Shown here piece by piece: positions 9,538 to 18,357 of a stretch of DNA of 64,000 bases (position 1 is the first letter of the stretch; every line of letters begins with the position of its first letter). Made by a program: the position numbers and the translations under genes. The notes beneath the pieces are model-generated. The model was not told the DNA's origin, searched no databases, and worked only from the letters and a program-made list of their open reading frames with translations. The stretch is taken from NCBI RefSeq assembly GCF_024756235.1, contig NZ_JANUGY010000011.1, forward strand, positions 62,001 through 126,000, read 5' to 3'. This DNA comes from Massilia kyonggiensis. GTDB lineage: Bacteria > Pseudomonadota > Gammaproteobacteria > Burkholderiales > Burkholderiaceae_D.

Positions 9538-12500
9538 ATGATCGAGAAGTCCGTAGCGCGGCGTCGTCATCAGGGCCGCCAAGTTGTTCTTGGCCTGAGC
9601 GTAATCGCCGGCCTCATCCAGCAAGTGTATGCCCAGGAAGTCCCGACCGTCGCGGCCGCAACGCCCGATGCCGCAGTGGTGACCGTGACCGGCTACCGCG
9701 CCAGTCTGCTGTCGTCCGCGAAAGACAAGAAGGAAGCGGTCGGTTTCCAGGACACCATCAGCGCCGAAGACATCGGTAAATTCCCCGACAAGAACATCGC
9801 CGAATCGCTGAGCCGTATTCCCGGCGTGCAGATTGCGCGCGACGTGACGGGCGAGGGCGTCAACGTGCAGATCCGCGGCCTGGGTTCCAGCTTCACCAAG
9901 GTGCTGCTGAACAATGCGCAGATCGCCGTGGCATCGTCCGGCCCGATCGACGGCGCGAACACGAATCGCGAGATCGACCTCGACATGCTGCCGACCGATC
10001 TGTTCACCAAACTGACCGTCAGCAAGAGCCCGACGGCGGACATGATCGAAGGCGGCGCGGCCGGCGTCGTGAACCTGCGCAGCGCGCGTCCGTTCGACAA
10101 TCCGGGCACGCACGTCTCCTACGGCGGCACCCTGCAGAAACAGCAGATCGCCGACGGCGTCGGCGGCCGCGGTTCCATCCTCGCCAGCAAGACCTGGGGC
10201 GACACCTTCGGTATCCTCGCCGGCATCGCCGTCAACCGCCAGAAGGCACGCACGACCGGCTATGAGACGGTCGGCCTCACGAACGCCAACCTGTCGGCCA
10301 CGCAGAACACGACGGGCACCCGCAACCCGACCGGCGGCGGCAACTGGACCATCCCGGCCACGGTGCCGGCCGGTGCCGGTGCGGGCCTGGTGGCAGGCAC
10401 CCCGATCAACCAGTCGTTCCTGCTGGCGAACAATCCCGGCCTGAACATCGGACAGATCGACAACGCGATCCTGCCGCGCCTGGGCCGCTACATGGATTAC
10501 TTCGGCACGCGCGACAAGGGTGCGGCGATCATCAGCGCCGAATGGCGTCCGCTCGACAACCTGCATTTCTACGTCGACACGATGTACAGCAAGAAGGACG
10601 ACGACATGTCGCGCATCGGCTATACCTGGGCCGTGCGTAACAACTTCGAGATCCCGCTGAACATGCAGGTCGACAAGAGCGATTGCGCCGCCGGCTGCAC
10701 GGTCACGCAGGGCACCTTCGCCAACTCGCGCTACTTCATCGAATACGGTCCGCGCCGCGACAAGACGACGTTGAAGGGCATCAACCCGGGCATGGAATGG
10801 AAGATCAGCCCGACCCTGAAACTGGAAGCGCAGGCCAACGCGACCAAGTCGTCGTTCTCGCACGAAGCGCCGACCATCATGCCGATCACGGCCGATGGCA
10901 GCGGCCTCGTCGCCACGTTCAACGGCAACGGCGGCGCCATGCCGAGCATCACGTTCAACCAGGACGTGAACAATCCGGCCAACTTCGTCTGGGCCGGCGG
11001 CCGCGTCAACATCCAGAACGAGCTGCGCGAAACGAGCACCAAGGGTTTCCACTCCGACCTGACCTGGGGCGACGCCAAGCTGAACGTGAAAGCCGGTATC
11101 GCCTATGACGATATCGACCGCCGCATCCGCGGCCAGGACAACTCGGCCGCCTGGCAGGCTGCCGTGTGCGGCAACAATCCGAGCGTGTTCCTGCAAGGCC
11201 CGAACGGCGCGCCGCCATGCGACGGCGCTTCGACGCCGGGCGCCAGCGCCAGCGCGCTGTATCCGGGCTACGGCACGGGCTACACGGCCGGCCAGACGGC
11301 ACCGCTCACGTACCAGGGTTCGCTGATTCCCGTGAACAAGCTGGCCAGCTATCTGGTGCCGGGCCCGTACGGCCGCCTCGTGATCGACTGGGACCGCTTC
11401 CGCAAGGATTCGAACTACGACGCCTACAACTCGTCGGCGCCGGATTCGACCAGCTCGTCGACGGGCGCGAGCTCGGGCTACGTGCGCGAACGCAGCACGG
11501 GCTTCTACACCGAGATCAACGGCCAGACGAACGTCGCCGGCTTCCCGCTCCGCTACAACGCCGGTGTGCGCTACGTCCGCACGAAGCAGGAAGTGGGTTC
11601 GCTCAACTCGTTCAGCGATCCGCGCAACGCCACGCTGACCCAGAACGGTTCGAAGTACCCGAACCAGACCGAGTGGGTGTACCAGAACACCACCTACAAC
11701 AACACGCTGCCGTCGGCGACCGCGGCACTGTCGCTGCGCAGCGATATCGTGGCCCGTCTCGCGCTGTCGAAGACGATGACCCGTGCGAACCCGAACTCGC
11801 TGCGTCCGGGCATCAACTTCAGCTCGCCGTCCGCCGACATCGGTACCATCGGCAGCCCGGAACTGAAGCCCTACCTGTCGAACAACATCGACCTGGGCCT
11901 GGATTGGTACACGGGACGTGAAGGCTACGTGAGCCTGACCGTGTTCCAGAAACAGGTGAAAGGCTTCACCGTCATCGACAACCGCACGCTGCCGTTCTCC
12001 GCGCTGTCCGCCTACGGCATCACGTACAACAACCTGATCCCGACCCAGCAGGTGGCCATCAATTCGCGCGGCGGTCCGGACGCGGCCACGGTCGTGATGA
12101 GCCAGGAACGCAACGCCGGCGGCATCCTGCGCGTGCGCGGCCTGGAGATCGGCTGGGTCCAGCCGCTCGACAAGCTCCTGCCGATCAAGGGCTTCGGTTT
12201 CAACGAGACCGCGACCTTCATCAACCAGAGCGCGACCGGCGAGGGCACCAGCGGCTTCGTGGCGCTGAACGTGCCGAAGAAGAGCAACAACTTCGGCTTC
12301 TACTACGAGAATCACGGCTACATGGCGCGCATCTCGCACCAGTACCAGCAGGGCAGCCAGGCCAGCACGGCCAACCAGAACGGCATCACGCTGGCGTCGC
12401 TGTACGGCCGCTCGTACAAGCAGGCCGACTTCTCGTCCAGCGTGGACCTGGAAAAGGTCTTCGACCGCGACGGCTGGCCGACGGTCACGTTCGACATCGT

Positions 12501-12609
12501 CAACCTGAACAAGGCCAAGCGCGAAGCCTATTTCCAGTTCCCGAACGCGGCGTTCTCGTCGTACGACCCGGGCCGCACCTTCCAGCTGGGCGTGCGCGGC
12601 AAGTTCTGA
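9538..12609 (+). CDS. TonB-dependent receptor (Xanthomonas/Caulobacter type)
   Basis: Outer-membrane active transporter (1023 aa) driven by TonB-ExbBD; the substrate cannot be read from sequence. It has a signal peptide (about 1-32, cleavage after VYA), a TonB-box-like stretch VVTVTGYR, and a plug domain (about 60-185) with FPDKNIAESLSRIPGVQI and IRGLGSSFTKVLLN. A long beta-barrel follows and ends in the terminal Phe typical of outer-membrane proteins. The family is the large Xanthomonas/Caulobacter-type receptor group, often used for sugars and oligosaccharides. Transcription appears isolated: own promoter with palindromes upstream, terminator downstream. No SusD-like partner is adjacent. 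Confidence 0.93.
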   Translation: MIEKSVARRRHQGRQVVLGLSVIAGLIQQVYAQEVPTVAAATPDAAVVTVTGYRASLLSSAKDKKEAVGFQDTISAEDIGKFPDKNIAESLSRIPGVQIARDVTGEGVNVQIRGLGSSFTKVLLNNAQIAVASSGPIDGANTNREIDLDMLPTDLFTKLTVSKSPTADMIEGGAAGVVNLRSARPFDNPGTHVSYGGTLQKQQIADGVGGRGSILASKTWGDTFGILAGIAVNRQKARTTGYETVGLTNANLSATQNTTGTRNPTGGGNWTIPATVPAGAGAGLVAGTPINQSFLLANNPGLNIGQIDNAILPRLGRYMDYFGTRDKGAAIISAEWRPLDNLHFYVDTMYSKKDDDMSRIGYTWAVRNNFEIPLNMQVDKSDCAAGCTVTQGTFANSRYFIEYGPRRDKTTLKGINPGMEWKISPTLKLEAQANATKSSFSHEAPTIMPITADGSGLVATFNGNGGAMPSITFNQDVNNPANFVWAGGRVNIQNELRETSTKGFHSDLTWGDAKLNVKAGIAYDDIDRRIRGQDNSAAWQAAVCGNNPSVFLQGPNGAPPCDGASTPGASASALYPGYGTGYTAGQTAPLTYQGSLIPVNKLASYLVPGPYGRLVIDWDRFRKDSNYDAYNSSAPDSTSSSTGASSGYVRERSTGFYTEINGQTNVAGFPLRYNAGVRYVRTKQEVGSLNSFSDPRNATLTQNGSKYPNQTEWVYQNTTYNNTLPSATAALSLRSDIVARLALSKTMTRANPNSLRPGINFSSPSADIGTIGSPELKPYLSNNIDLGLDWYTGREGYVSLTVFQKQVKGFTVIDNRTLPFSALSAYGITYNNLIPTQQVAINSRGGPDAATVVMSQERNAGGILRVRGLEIGWVQPLDKLLPIKGFGFNETATFINQSATGEGTSGFVALNVPKKSNNFGFYYENHGYMARISHQYQQGSQASTANQNGITLASLYGRSYKQADFSSSVDLEKVFDRDGWPTVTFDIVNLNKAKREAYFQFPNAAFSSYDPGRTFQLGVRGKF

Positions 12610-12639
12610 TCGCATAGCAGTTCCCTTTACGTCCCCTGT

Positions 12640-12694
12640 CCCCGCTTTCGACCGGCATGCTGCACGCCGGTTGCGAGCGGGGCTTTTTCTTTTG
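12640..12694 (+). terminator. Intrinsic terminator after the TonB receptor
   Basis: CCCCGCT (12640-12646) pairs with AGCGGGG (12676-12682), with a nested CCGGC/GCCGG stem, followed by a T-rich run (12684-12693). Confidence 0.8.
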
Positions 12695-12797
12695 CGGTAG
12701 CTCACACCGCTTCCGTTTCCCCTTCAGGATCCGGAACTGCTGACCAGGCGCGATGTCGAACCGCATATCAACGCAACGACGCGACAGGAGGACGGCA

Positions 12798-13889
12798 ATG
12801 GGTGCACGACTCGTGGAACTGGTCACGCGCTTCGGCGGCCGGCTGGAAGGCGATCCGGACATCGAAGTGGCGCGCATCGCGCCGCTGGAGCGCGCGGGGG
12901 CGGCGGACATCAGCTTTCTCAGCAACAGCCGGCTGCGTGCAGTGGCCGCGCACAGCCGCGCGGCGGCGCTGATCCTGGCGCCGCTCGACGAGCCGGAGGT
13001 CGCCGCCACGTACGCCGGTGCGCGCATCGTCACGAACAACCCGTACGCGTATTTCGCGCGCACGGCGCAATACCTGTGCGCGCCCGCAGATCCGCCCGCG
13101 CCCGGCATCCACCCGACGGCCGCCGTGCACGCCGGCGCACGCGTGCACCCGACTGCCTGCATCGGCCCGCACGTCACGGTGGAAGAGGGCGCGGCCATCG
13201 GGCCCGGCGCCGTGATCGACGCGGGCTGCTACATCGGCCGCGACGCGAGCGTGGGCGAGGGCACGCATTTCTTCGCCAACGTGACTTTCCACGCGCGCTG
13301 CGTCATCGGCGCGCGCGGCATCGTCCACTCCGGCGCCGTGATCGGCGGCGACGGCTTCGGCTTCGCGGTGGACGGCGGCGTCTACATCAAGATCCCGCAG
13401 ACGGGGCGCGTCGTCATCGGCGACGACGTCGACATCGGCTCGAACACGGCGATCGACCGCGGCGCGCTGGACGACACGGTCATCGGGGACGGCGTGAAAC
13501 TCGACAACCTGATCCAGATCGGCCACAACTGCCGCATCGGCGCGCACACGGCAATGGCCGGCTGCGTGGGCGTCGCGGGCAGCGCCAACATCGGCAGTCA
13601 CTGCACGTTCGGCGGCGCCGCGATGATCAACGGTCACATCGACATCGCCGACAACGTCCACGTCACGGCCGGCACGCTGGTGCCGAACTCGATCGCGGCA
13701 CCGGGGCGCTACACGGGCTTTTATCCGATGGCGCCTAATGCCGAGTGGGAGCGCAACGCGGCGTTGCTGCGCAATCTGTCGGCGATGCGGGAAAAGATCA
13801 AGGCGCTGGAGCGGGCGGTGAAGGTGCTGGGTGGCGAGCAGGCGGGACAGTCATCCCGCGACGCCTCCGCGCTCACCCGCAGCTCTTGA
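12798..13889 (+). CDS. lpxD: UDP-3-O-acylglucosamine N-acyltransferase (LpxD family)
   Basis: Third enzyme of lipid A synthesis, transferring a 3-hydroxyacyl chain from ACP to the 2-amino group of UDP-3-O-acylglucosamine. The protein (363 aa) has the N-terminal uridine-binding domain (about 1-100), a left-handed beta-helix of hexapeptide repeats (about 105-310) and a C-terminal helix. The catalytic His lies in the motif QIGHNCRIGAHTAMAGC. The ATG at 12798 is chosen because a perfect AGGAGG (12786-12791) sits six bases upstream. It stands alone, not in the usual bamA-skp-lpxD-fabZ-lpxA order, so it may be a second copy. Its 3' end overlaps the convergent SPOR gene by 17 bases. Confidence 0.9.
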   Translation: MGARLVELVTRFGGRLEGDPDIEVARIAPLERAGAADISFLSNSRLRAVAAHSRAAALILAPLDEPEVAATYAGARIVTNNPYAYFARTAQYLCAPADPPAPGIHPTAAVHAGARVHPTACIGPHVTVEEGAAIGPGAVIDAGCYIGRDASVGEGTHFFANVTFHARCVIGARGIVHSGAVIGGDGFGFAVDGGVYIKIPQTGRVVIGDDVDIGSNTAIDRGALDDTVIGDGVKLDNLIQIGHNCRIGAHTAMAGCVGVAGSANIGSHCTFGGAAMINGHIDIADNVHVTAGTLVPNSIAAPGRYTGFYPMAPNAEWERNAALLRNLSAMREKIKALERAVKVLGGEQAGQSSRDASALTRSS

Positions 13890-14637
13890 CGTCCGCCCCG
13901 TCATAACGCTCCGCAAAGCCCTCGACCCGCTTGCGCATCGCCGCATCGAGCCCACGCAGGCGGTAGACGTAATGCGTGGTTTGCGGCCCGCGCGGCGCAA
14001 TGCGCGCCGAGTGCACGCCCTGCTTGCCCAGTTGCGCGAGCATCGCCTGGGCGCCGCTCTCGGTCTTGAACACGCCCAGCGAGATCGCGTATTTCAAAGG
14101 AGAGTCGCCCTGCATGATGTAGAAATTGGTCACGCCCAGATTGCGCAGTTCGGCGGACTTGCGGTCGGCCGCCTCCTTGCTGCCTTGCGTCGGGATGTGC
14201 ACGAGCCAGCTGCTGACGTCCTGGGCCTGGATCGTCTGGCGCGACTGGCGGTCGCCAAGGTCGAGCGCGGCGAGGCGGGCTTCGAAGCGGCGGGCGTCGG
14301 TGGAATTGAACGGGCCGATTTCCGTGCACGCGAAGGCAGGTGCAGGAGCGGGGGCCGGCGGGGCGCCCGAAGGTGCCGGCGCGCTGGCGGGAGCGCTTGC
14401 CGCCGCGTTTGCCGATCCTGCGCCTTCCGCCGCATCGCCACCCGCCGGCGGTGCGGCAGCCTTCGCGGCGGCCTCCGCCTGGTCGCGCGTCAGCAGGGTC
14501 ATCTTGGCCGTGTTGAACTGGCGCTTCAGGCGCGCCGGTTCGTGTTCGTTGCTCCTGGCCGTGCCGAGCAGGCCCTGGGCGTACGCAAACAGGGCGGCGT
14601 TCAGGAACAGCAGGGACCAGAAGGCGAGTCGTAGCAC
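13873..14637 (-). CDS. SPOR domain-containing membrane-anchored protein
   Basis: Protein of 254 aa with a single N-terminal membrane anchor (LAFWSLLFLNAALFAYA), an Ala/Pro-rich linker (about 65-100) and a C-terminal SPOR-type repeat (about 130-215, including SWLVHIPTQGSKEAA and YAISLGVFKTESGAQAML). SPOR domains bind denuded septal peptidoglycan, so a cell-division or envelope role is likely; the exact function is unknown. The GTG at 14637 is preferred over an upstream TTG because AGGA lies five bases before it. It starts 8 bases after coaX, as the last gene of the argS operon. Confidence 0.8.
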   Translation of the reverse strand: MLRLAFWSLLFLNAALFAYAQGLLGTARSNEHEPARLKRQFNTAKMTLLTRDQAEAAAKAAAPPAGGDAAEGAGSANAAASAPASAPAPSGAPPAPAPAPAFACTEIGPFNSTDARRFEARLAALDLGDRQSRQTIQAQDVSSWLVHIPTQGSKEAADRKSAELRNLGVTNFYIMQGDSPLKYAISLGVFKTESGAQAMLAQLGKQGVHSARIAPRGPQTTHYVYRLRGLDAAMRKRVEGFAERYDGADVKSCG

Positions 14638-14645
14638 GAGTGTCC

Positions 14646-15398
14646 TCAAGCGGATGTGGGGTTGGCAGCGAGCGAGGGTGCGGCCGCGTGCAGGCCCACC
14701 AGGACAATATTATCCAGCATCCAGTGCGGGACGGACAGCAGCGGGGCCACGCTGGCCGCCGCACCGCCGGAGACGATGCACAGGTCGGCCGGCAGCGCCG
14801 CGCAGGCCCGTTCGATCGCACCGGCCTGCGCGGCCAGGCAGCCCGACAGGATGGCGTCGCTCGTGTGGTCCGCGAAGGTCGCCGGCGTGGCGCCGGGTGC
14901 CACCTGCGGCAGCTGGGCCGTGCCGCGTGCCAGCGCGCCCAGCATCAGGCCCAGGCCCGGCAGGATCATCCCCCCGAGAAAGTCGCCGGCGGCGCTGACG
15001 GCATCCACCGTCGTCGCCGTGCCGCACGTGGCCACGACGAGGTTCTTGCCGGGGGCGACGGAGCGGGCGCCGAGGGCGGCGGCAAAGCGGTCGCTGCCCA
15101 GTTGGTTGGGATTGCGGTAGCGGTTGCGCAGGCCCCCCAGCTCGGCGCGCGACGTGAACCATTCCGGCGGCGCCGGCAGCAGCGCGGCGAGCAGGGCCGT
15201 CAGTTGCGCCTCCATCGCGTGGCCTGCCACATTCGAGACGATCGCGCGCGTGAGGCCCTGGCCGGCCCAGGCCGCCTGCAGGCGCTCCAGTTCCGCATGC
15301 GGCACGGCGCCGTGCGCGGTCCAGTCGCCCGGCGCGGCGTCGGGTGTCGCGATGGCCCATTTGATCCTCGAGTTTCCAGCATCGACGAGCAGCAGCAT
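14646..15398 (-). CDS. coaX: Type III pantothenate kinase
   Basis: First step of coenzyme A synthesis: phosphorylates pantothenate with ATP. The 250-aa protein is a CoaX of the ASKHA fold: phosphate-1 motif LLLVDAGNSRIKWA at the N-terminus, GSDRFAAALGA, ATCGTATTVDAV (phosphate-2) and GGMILPGLGLM. Length is normal. It follows birA by 16 bases. The birA-coaX pairing is common in betaproteobacteria. Confidence 0.95.
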   Translation of the reverse strand: MLLLVDAGNSRIKWAIATPDAAPGDWTAHGAVPHAELERLQAAWAGQGLTRAIVSNVAGHAMEAQLTALLAALLPAPPEWFTSRAELGGLRNRYRNPNQLGSDRFAAALGARSVAPGKNLVVATCGTATTVDAVSAAGDFLGGMILPGLGLMLGALARGTAQLPQVAPGATPATFADHTSDAILSGCLAAQAGAIERACAALPADLCIVSGGAAASVAPLLSVPHWMLDNIVLVGLHAAAPSLAANPTSA

Positions 15399-15414
15399 CT
15401 AAACCTCCCGGATA

Positions 15415-16179
15415 TCAGTCTTTCGTGCGCAGCGACACGTCGCCCGCCACGATCGTCACACGACCGGCCACCGTGTCGAGCAGCAGCCGCCCCGTGTCGT
15501 CCACGCCGGCGGCGAGGCCCTCGTGCTGGACTTCGCCGCAGTCGAGCAGGACGACCGGCCGGCCCTGCCACGCGTGCAGTACGTTCCAGCGCGCGGCGAA
15601 GGCGCCGAAGCCCGAATGCGCGAACAGCGCCAGCGCCTCGGCCAGGCCGTCGAGCAGCGCGGCCATCAGCTCGTCGCGGTCCATGCGCGCGAGCCACGGC
15701 ATCGCGGCGGCGCTGCGGCCGATCCTGTCTTCGAGTGCGTCCGGCATCACGAGGTTCACGCCGATGCCGACGATGGTCCATGCCGCGCCATCCGCCGCCA
15801 CCTGCGTTTCGACGAGGATGCCGGCCAGCTTGTCGCCGTCCTTGAGCACGTCGTTCGGCCACTTCAGTTGCACGCTCTGGCCGAGTTTGCCCAACGTTTC
15901 CGCGAGCGCGACGCCGATCGCAAGCGGCAGGCCGGCCAGGCCGCGCAGGCCGTCGGCGAAGCGCCAGGCCAGCGAGAACGTCAGCGAGTGGTCCGGCTCG
16001 GACAGCCAGCTGCGGCCCGCGCGGCCGCGTCCCGCCGTCTGGTGTTCGGCGACGAGCAGCACGGGCGCCGTCAACCGGGGGGCGCGTGCGAGCAGGTCCG
16101 CGTTCGTCGATCCGGTCTCCGCCACCACCTCGACGGCGACGCCGGACCGCGAGCGCTGCATGATGCGGTCCGCGTTCAT
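15415..16179 (-). CDS. birA: Biotin--[acetyl-CoA-carboxylase] ligase, without repressor domain
   Basis: Forms biotinyl-AMP and transfers biotin to the carboxyl carrier protein of acetyl-CoA carboxylase. The 254-aa protein has the biotin-binding loop GRGRAGRSW, ETGSTNADLL near the N-terminus, the catalytic KWPNDVL and GILVE, and a small C-terminal domain. There is no N-terminal winged helix, so unlike E. coli BirA it should not repress biotin genes. The ATG at 16179 overlaps the stop of the upstream SDR gene (ATGA). Confidence 0.94.
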   Translation of the reverse strand: MNADRIMQRSRSGVAVEVVAETGSTNADLLARAPRLTAPVLLVAEHQTAGRGRAGRSWLSEPDHSLTFSLAWRFADGLRGLAGLPLAIGVALAETLGKLGQSVQLKWPNDVLKDGDKLAGILVETQVAADGAAWTIVGIGVNLVMPDALEDRIGRSAAAMPWLARMDRDELMAALLDGLAEALALFAHSGFGAFAARWNVLHAWQGRPVVLLDCGEVQHEGLAAGVDDTGRLLLDTVAGRVTIVAGDVSLRTKD

Positions 16180-16949
16180 GGCGCCGCCTTGCCGGATTTC
16201 GTCGGCGCGTGCGCGAACAGCGCGTCGAACAGGACGTTGGGCAGCAGGCGCAGGATCTTGGCGACGACGCCCATCGGCCACGGGATCACGCGGTAGCTCG
16301 TGCCGGCGTCGATGGCGCGGGCGGCCGCGGCCGCGAAGCGGTCCACGGGCATCAGGAAGGGCATGGGAAAACGGTTCTGGCGGGTCATCGGGGTGTCGAT
16401 GTAGCCGGGCGCGATGGTCACGACCCGGATACCGTGGGGTTGCAATTCGAGGCGGAGCGATTCCGCATAGGTGTGCACGGCGGACTTCGACGCGCAGTAG
16501 GCGCCTGCGCCTTTCATGCCGCGGATGCCGGCCACGCTGCCGATGGCGACGAGGCGGCGCGGGCCGGTGCCACCTTTCATTGTCTCGATGAACGGCGCGA
16601 ACGTGGCGACGGTAGCGGTGACGTTGATGGCGAAGATGCGAGCAAAGTCCGCGAGGTCGTCCGGCCGCTCCGTCAGCGTCCCGGCCGACACGCCGGCGCT
16701 GGCGATGACGACGTCGGCGCCGCCTTCGCGCGCGATGAAGTCGGCGGCGGCGGCGGCCAGCGCCGCATGGTCCGTCACGTCGACGGTATAAATGTGATGG
16801 TCCCCGAAAGCATGCAGGGCCTCGGGACGGCGCCCCAGCAGGCCGAGGACGGCGCCGCGTGCCGCGTACTCGCGCGCCAGGGCGGCGCCGATGCCGCTGG
16901 AGGCGCCCGTGATGAATACGCGCAGCCGGCGGCTCCGCGCCGCGGTCAT
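16176..16949 (-). CDS. Short-chain dehydrogenase/reductase
   Basis: NAD(P)-dependent oxidoreductase of the classical SDR family (257 aa); substrate unknown. The Rossmann nucleotide motif TGASSGIGAALA is at about residues 14-25, the second motif is SAGVSAG, the catalytic Ser is in IGSVAG, and the YxxxK pair is in GAYCASKSAVHTYAESL. A hydrophobic C-terminal segment may peripherally bind membranes. The gene overlaps dsbA and birA by ATGA at both ends, so it is cotranslated with them, yet no functional link is obvious. Confidence 0.9.
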   Translation of the reverse strand: MTAARSRRLRVFITGASSGIGAALAREYAARGAVLGLLGRRPEALHAFGDHHIYTVDVTDHAALAAAAADFIAREGGADVVIASAGVSAGTLTERPDDLADFARIFAINVTATVATFAPFIETMKGGTGPRRLVAIGSVAGIRGMKGAGAYCASKSAVHTYAESLRLELQPHGIRVVTIAPGYIDTPMTRQNRFPMPFLMPVDRFAAAAARAIDAGTSYRVIPWPMGVVAKILRLLPNVLFDALFAHAPTKSGKAAP

Positions 16950-17623
16950 TTCTTGTCCGCTTTCGCTTTCGCGACGAGGAAGTCCATCACCTGCAGGGCC
17001 GTCTGCTGTTGCTGCGCTTCCGTCGTGCCCTCGGGCGCGCCGGCGCCCGCGTGCGACGGCGACGTGATGAAGCGGCCGTCGACGACGACGAGCGGCCAGC
17101 GGTCCACGCCGTACGAATCCATCATCGCGGCGGCGCGGCGCAGCTTGGCCTGGATGCCGAACGAGCGGTAGGTCTCGATGAACTTCGCGCGGTCGATACC
17201 GCTCGAGGCCACCCAGTCGAACACCTGCTCGTCGCTGGACAGGCGCAGGTGCTGCTGGTGCATGGCGTCGAATACCTTCTGGTGATACTGGTTCAACAGG
17301 CCCATCGCGTCCAGCGTGTAGAACAGGCGCTGCTGCGGCAGCACGCTGGCGCCGCCCTGGATGTGGACGCGCTTGAACACGATGTTGTCGCCCTGCTTTT
17401 TGACCCACGCTTCGAGCGCGGGCTCGAACGCGTAGCAGTGCGGGCAGTAATAGGCAAAGAACTCGATGACCTCGACTTTTGCGCCCGTATCGGTCGGCTG
17501 CGCGGAAGGCAGCACGAGGTATTGCGACCCCGCCTGCGGGTCGGCGGCGGAGGCGGACAGGCCGGTGAATCCGGCCGCAAGGCCGAGGAGGGCGGTGCAG
17601 AACAGGCGGCGCGTCAGAGACAT
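16946..17623 (-). CDS. dsbA: Periplasmic thiol:disulfide oxidoreductase DsbA
   Basis: Introduces disulfide bonds into exported proteins and is reoxidised by DsbB. The 225-aa precursor has a signal peptide (about 1-26, ending SASA-A) and the thioredoxin-fold active site CPHC at residues 60-63. The insert helical domain carries the usual DsbA features. The residue before the likely cis-proline is Trp (in DRWPLVVVDG) rather than the more common Val, which may tune substrate release. It follows the SPOR gene by nine bases. Confidence 0.93.
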   Translation of the reverse strand: MSLTRRLFCTALLGLAAGFTGLSASAADPQAGSQYLVLPSAQPTDTGAKVEVIEFFAYYCPHCYAFEPALEAWVKKQGDNIVFKRVHIQGGASVLPQQRLFYTLDAMGLLNQYHQKVFDAMHQQHLRLSSDEQVFDWVASSGIDRAKFIETYRSFGIQAKLRRAAAMMDSYGVDRWPLVVVDGRFITSPSHAGAGAPEGTTEAQQQQTALQVMDFLVAKAKADKK

Positions 17624-17632
17624 CGCGAATCC

Positions 17633-18331
17633 TTAACGTTGGTTGCGCACGATGGCGACGTCGACGCCGCTGTCGAGCAGCTTGGCGCGTGCCTTGTTCA
17701 TGGCTTCGACCTGGTTGTACGGGCCGATGCGCACGCGGTGCAGCACGCCGCTGTCGCTCGTGCGGTCGCTGATCGCCGCTTCGAACCCGAGCAGCGCGAG
17801 CTTGGCGCGGGTCGCTTCCGCATCCGACAGGTCACGGAACGCGCCGGCCTGCAGGTAATAGATGTACTCGCCGGCGGCGGCAGCCGGTGCCGGCGTGGCC
17901 GCGGGGGCTGCCGACGCAACGCGCGTCTCCGGTTTCGGTTCGACTTTCGCCGGCGCCGGTTCCTTCATCGCGGCGATCGCCTGGCCCAGCGGATCGGCGT
18001 CGGCGGGCCTGGCGGGTGCCGGTGCCGGCGCGGCATCGCTGCCGCCGGAACGCGCGGCGGCCTTTTCCGTGATCTCCTTGTTCGCCACGCGCGCGGCGTC
18101 GCGGTTGGCGTACATCGGCTTGTTCGGGTCCTGGGCCTGGCCCGGCGCGGGATCGGCCGGGCGGCCCGCCTTGACCGTCTTGTCGGTGAACGGCGAGGCG
18201 CCCTTGGTGATCGTCAGCGCGACCGCGACCGCGATACCCAGGCCGACGATCAGGCCGATGATGAGGCCAGTGAGCGTGCTGCCCCGCTGGCGCGTGAAGG
18301 ATGATTGCGAGCGATTACGGAAAGCGGTCAT
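17633..18331 (-). CDS. SPOR domain-containing protein, FtsN-like
   Basis: Bitopic membrane protein of 232 aa: a basic cytoplasmic N-terminus (TAFRNRSQSSFTRQRGS), one membrane helix (about residues 20-42), a Pro/Ala-rich periplasmic linker, and a C-terminal SPOR domain (about 155-232, from EYIYYLQAGAFRDLSDAEA). This layout is that of FtsN-type division proteins. It sits directly after argS, a place where betaproteobacteria often carry such a gene. The ATG at 18331 is chosen because it puts the membrane helix near the N-terminus. Confidence 0.85.
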   Translation of the reverse strand: MTAFRNRSQSSFTRQRGSTLTGLIIGLIVGLGIAVAVALTITKGASPFTDKTVKAGRPADPAPGQAQDPNKPMYANRDAARVANKEITEKAAARSGGSDAAPAPAPARPADADPLGQAIAAMKEPAPAKVEPKPETRVASAAPAATPAPAAAAGEYIYYLQAGAFRDLSDAEATRAKLALLGFEAAISDRTSDSGVLHRVRIGPYNQVEAMNKARAKLLDSGVDVAIVRNQR

Positions 18332-18357
18332 GTAGTACGAGTGTGTAAATAAAACGC

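Noticed and set aside
9445-12705. Leftward frame of over 1000 codons opposite the TonB receptor
   Set aside because: Low-complexity antisense of a well-supported receptor gene with signal peptide, plug and C-terminal Phe.
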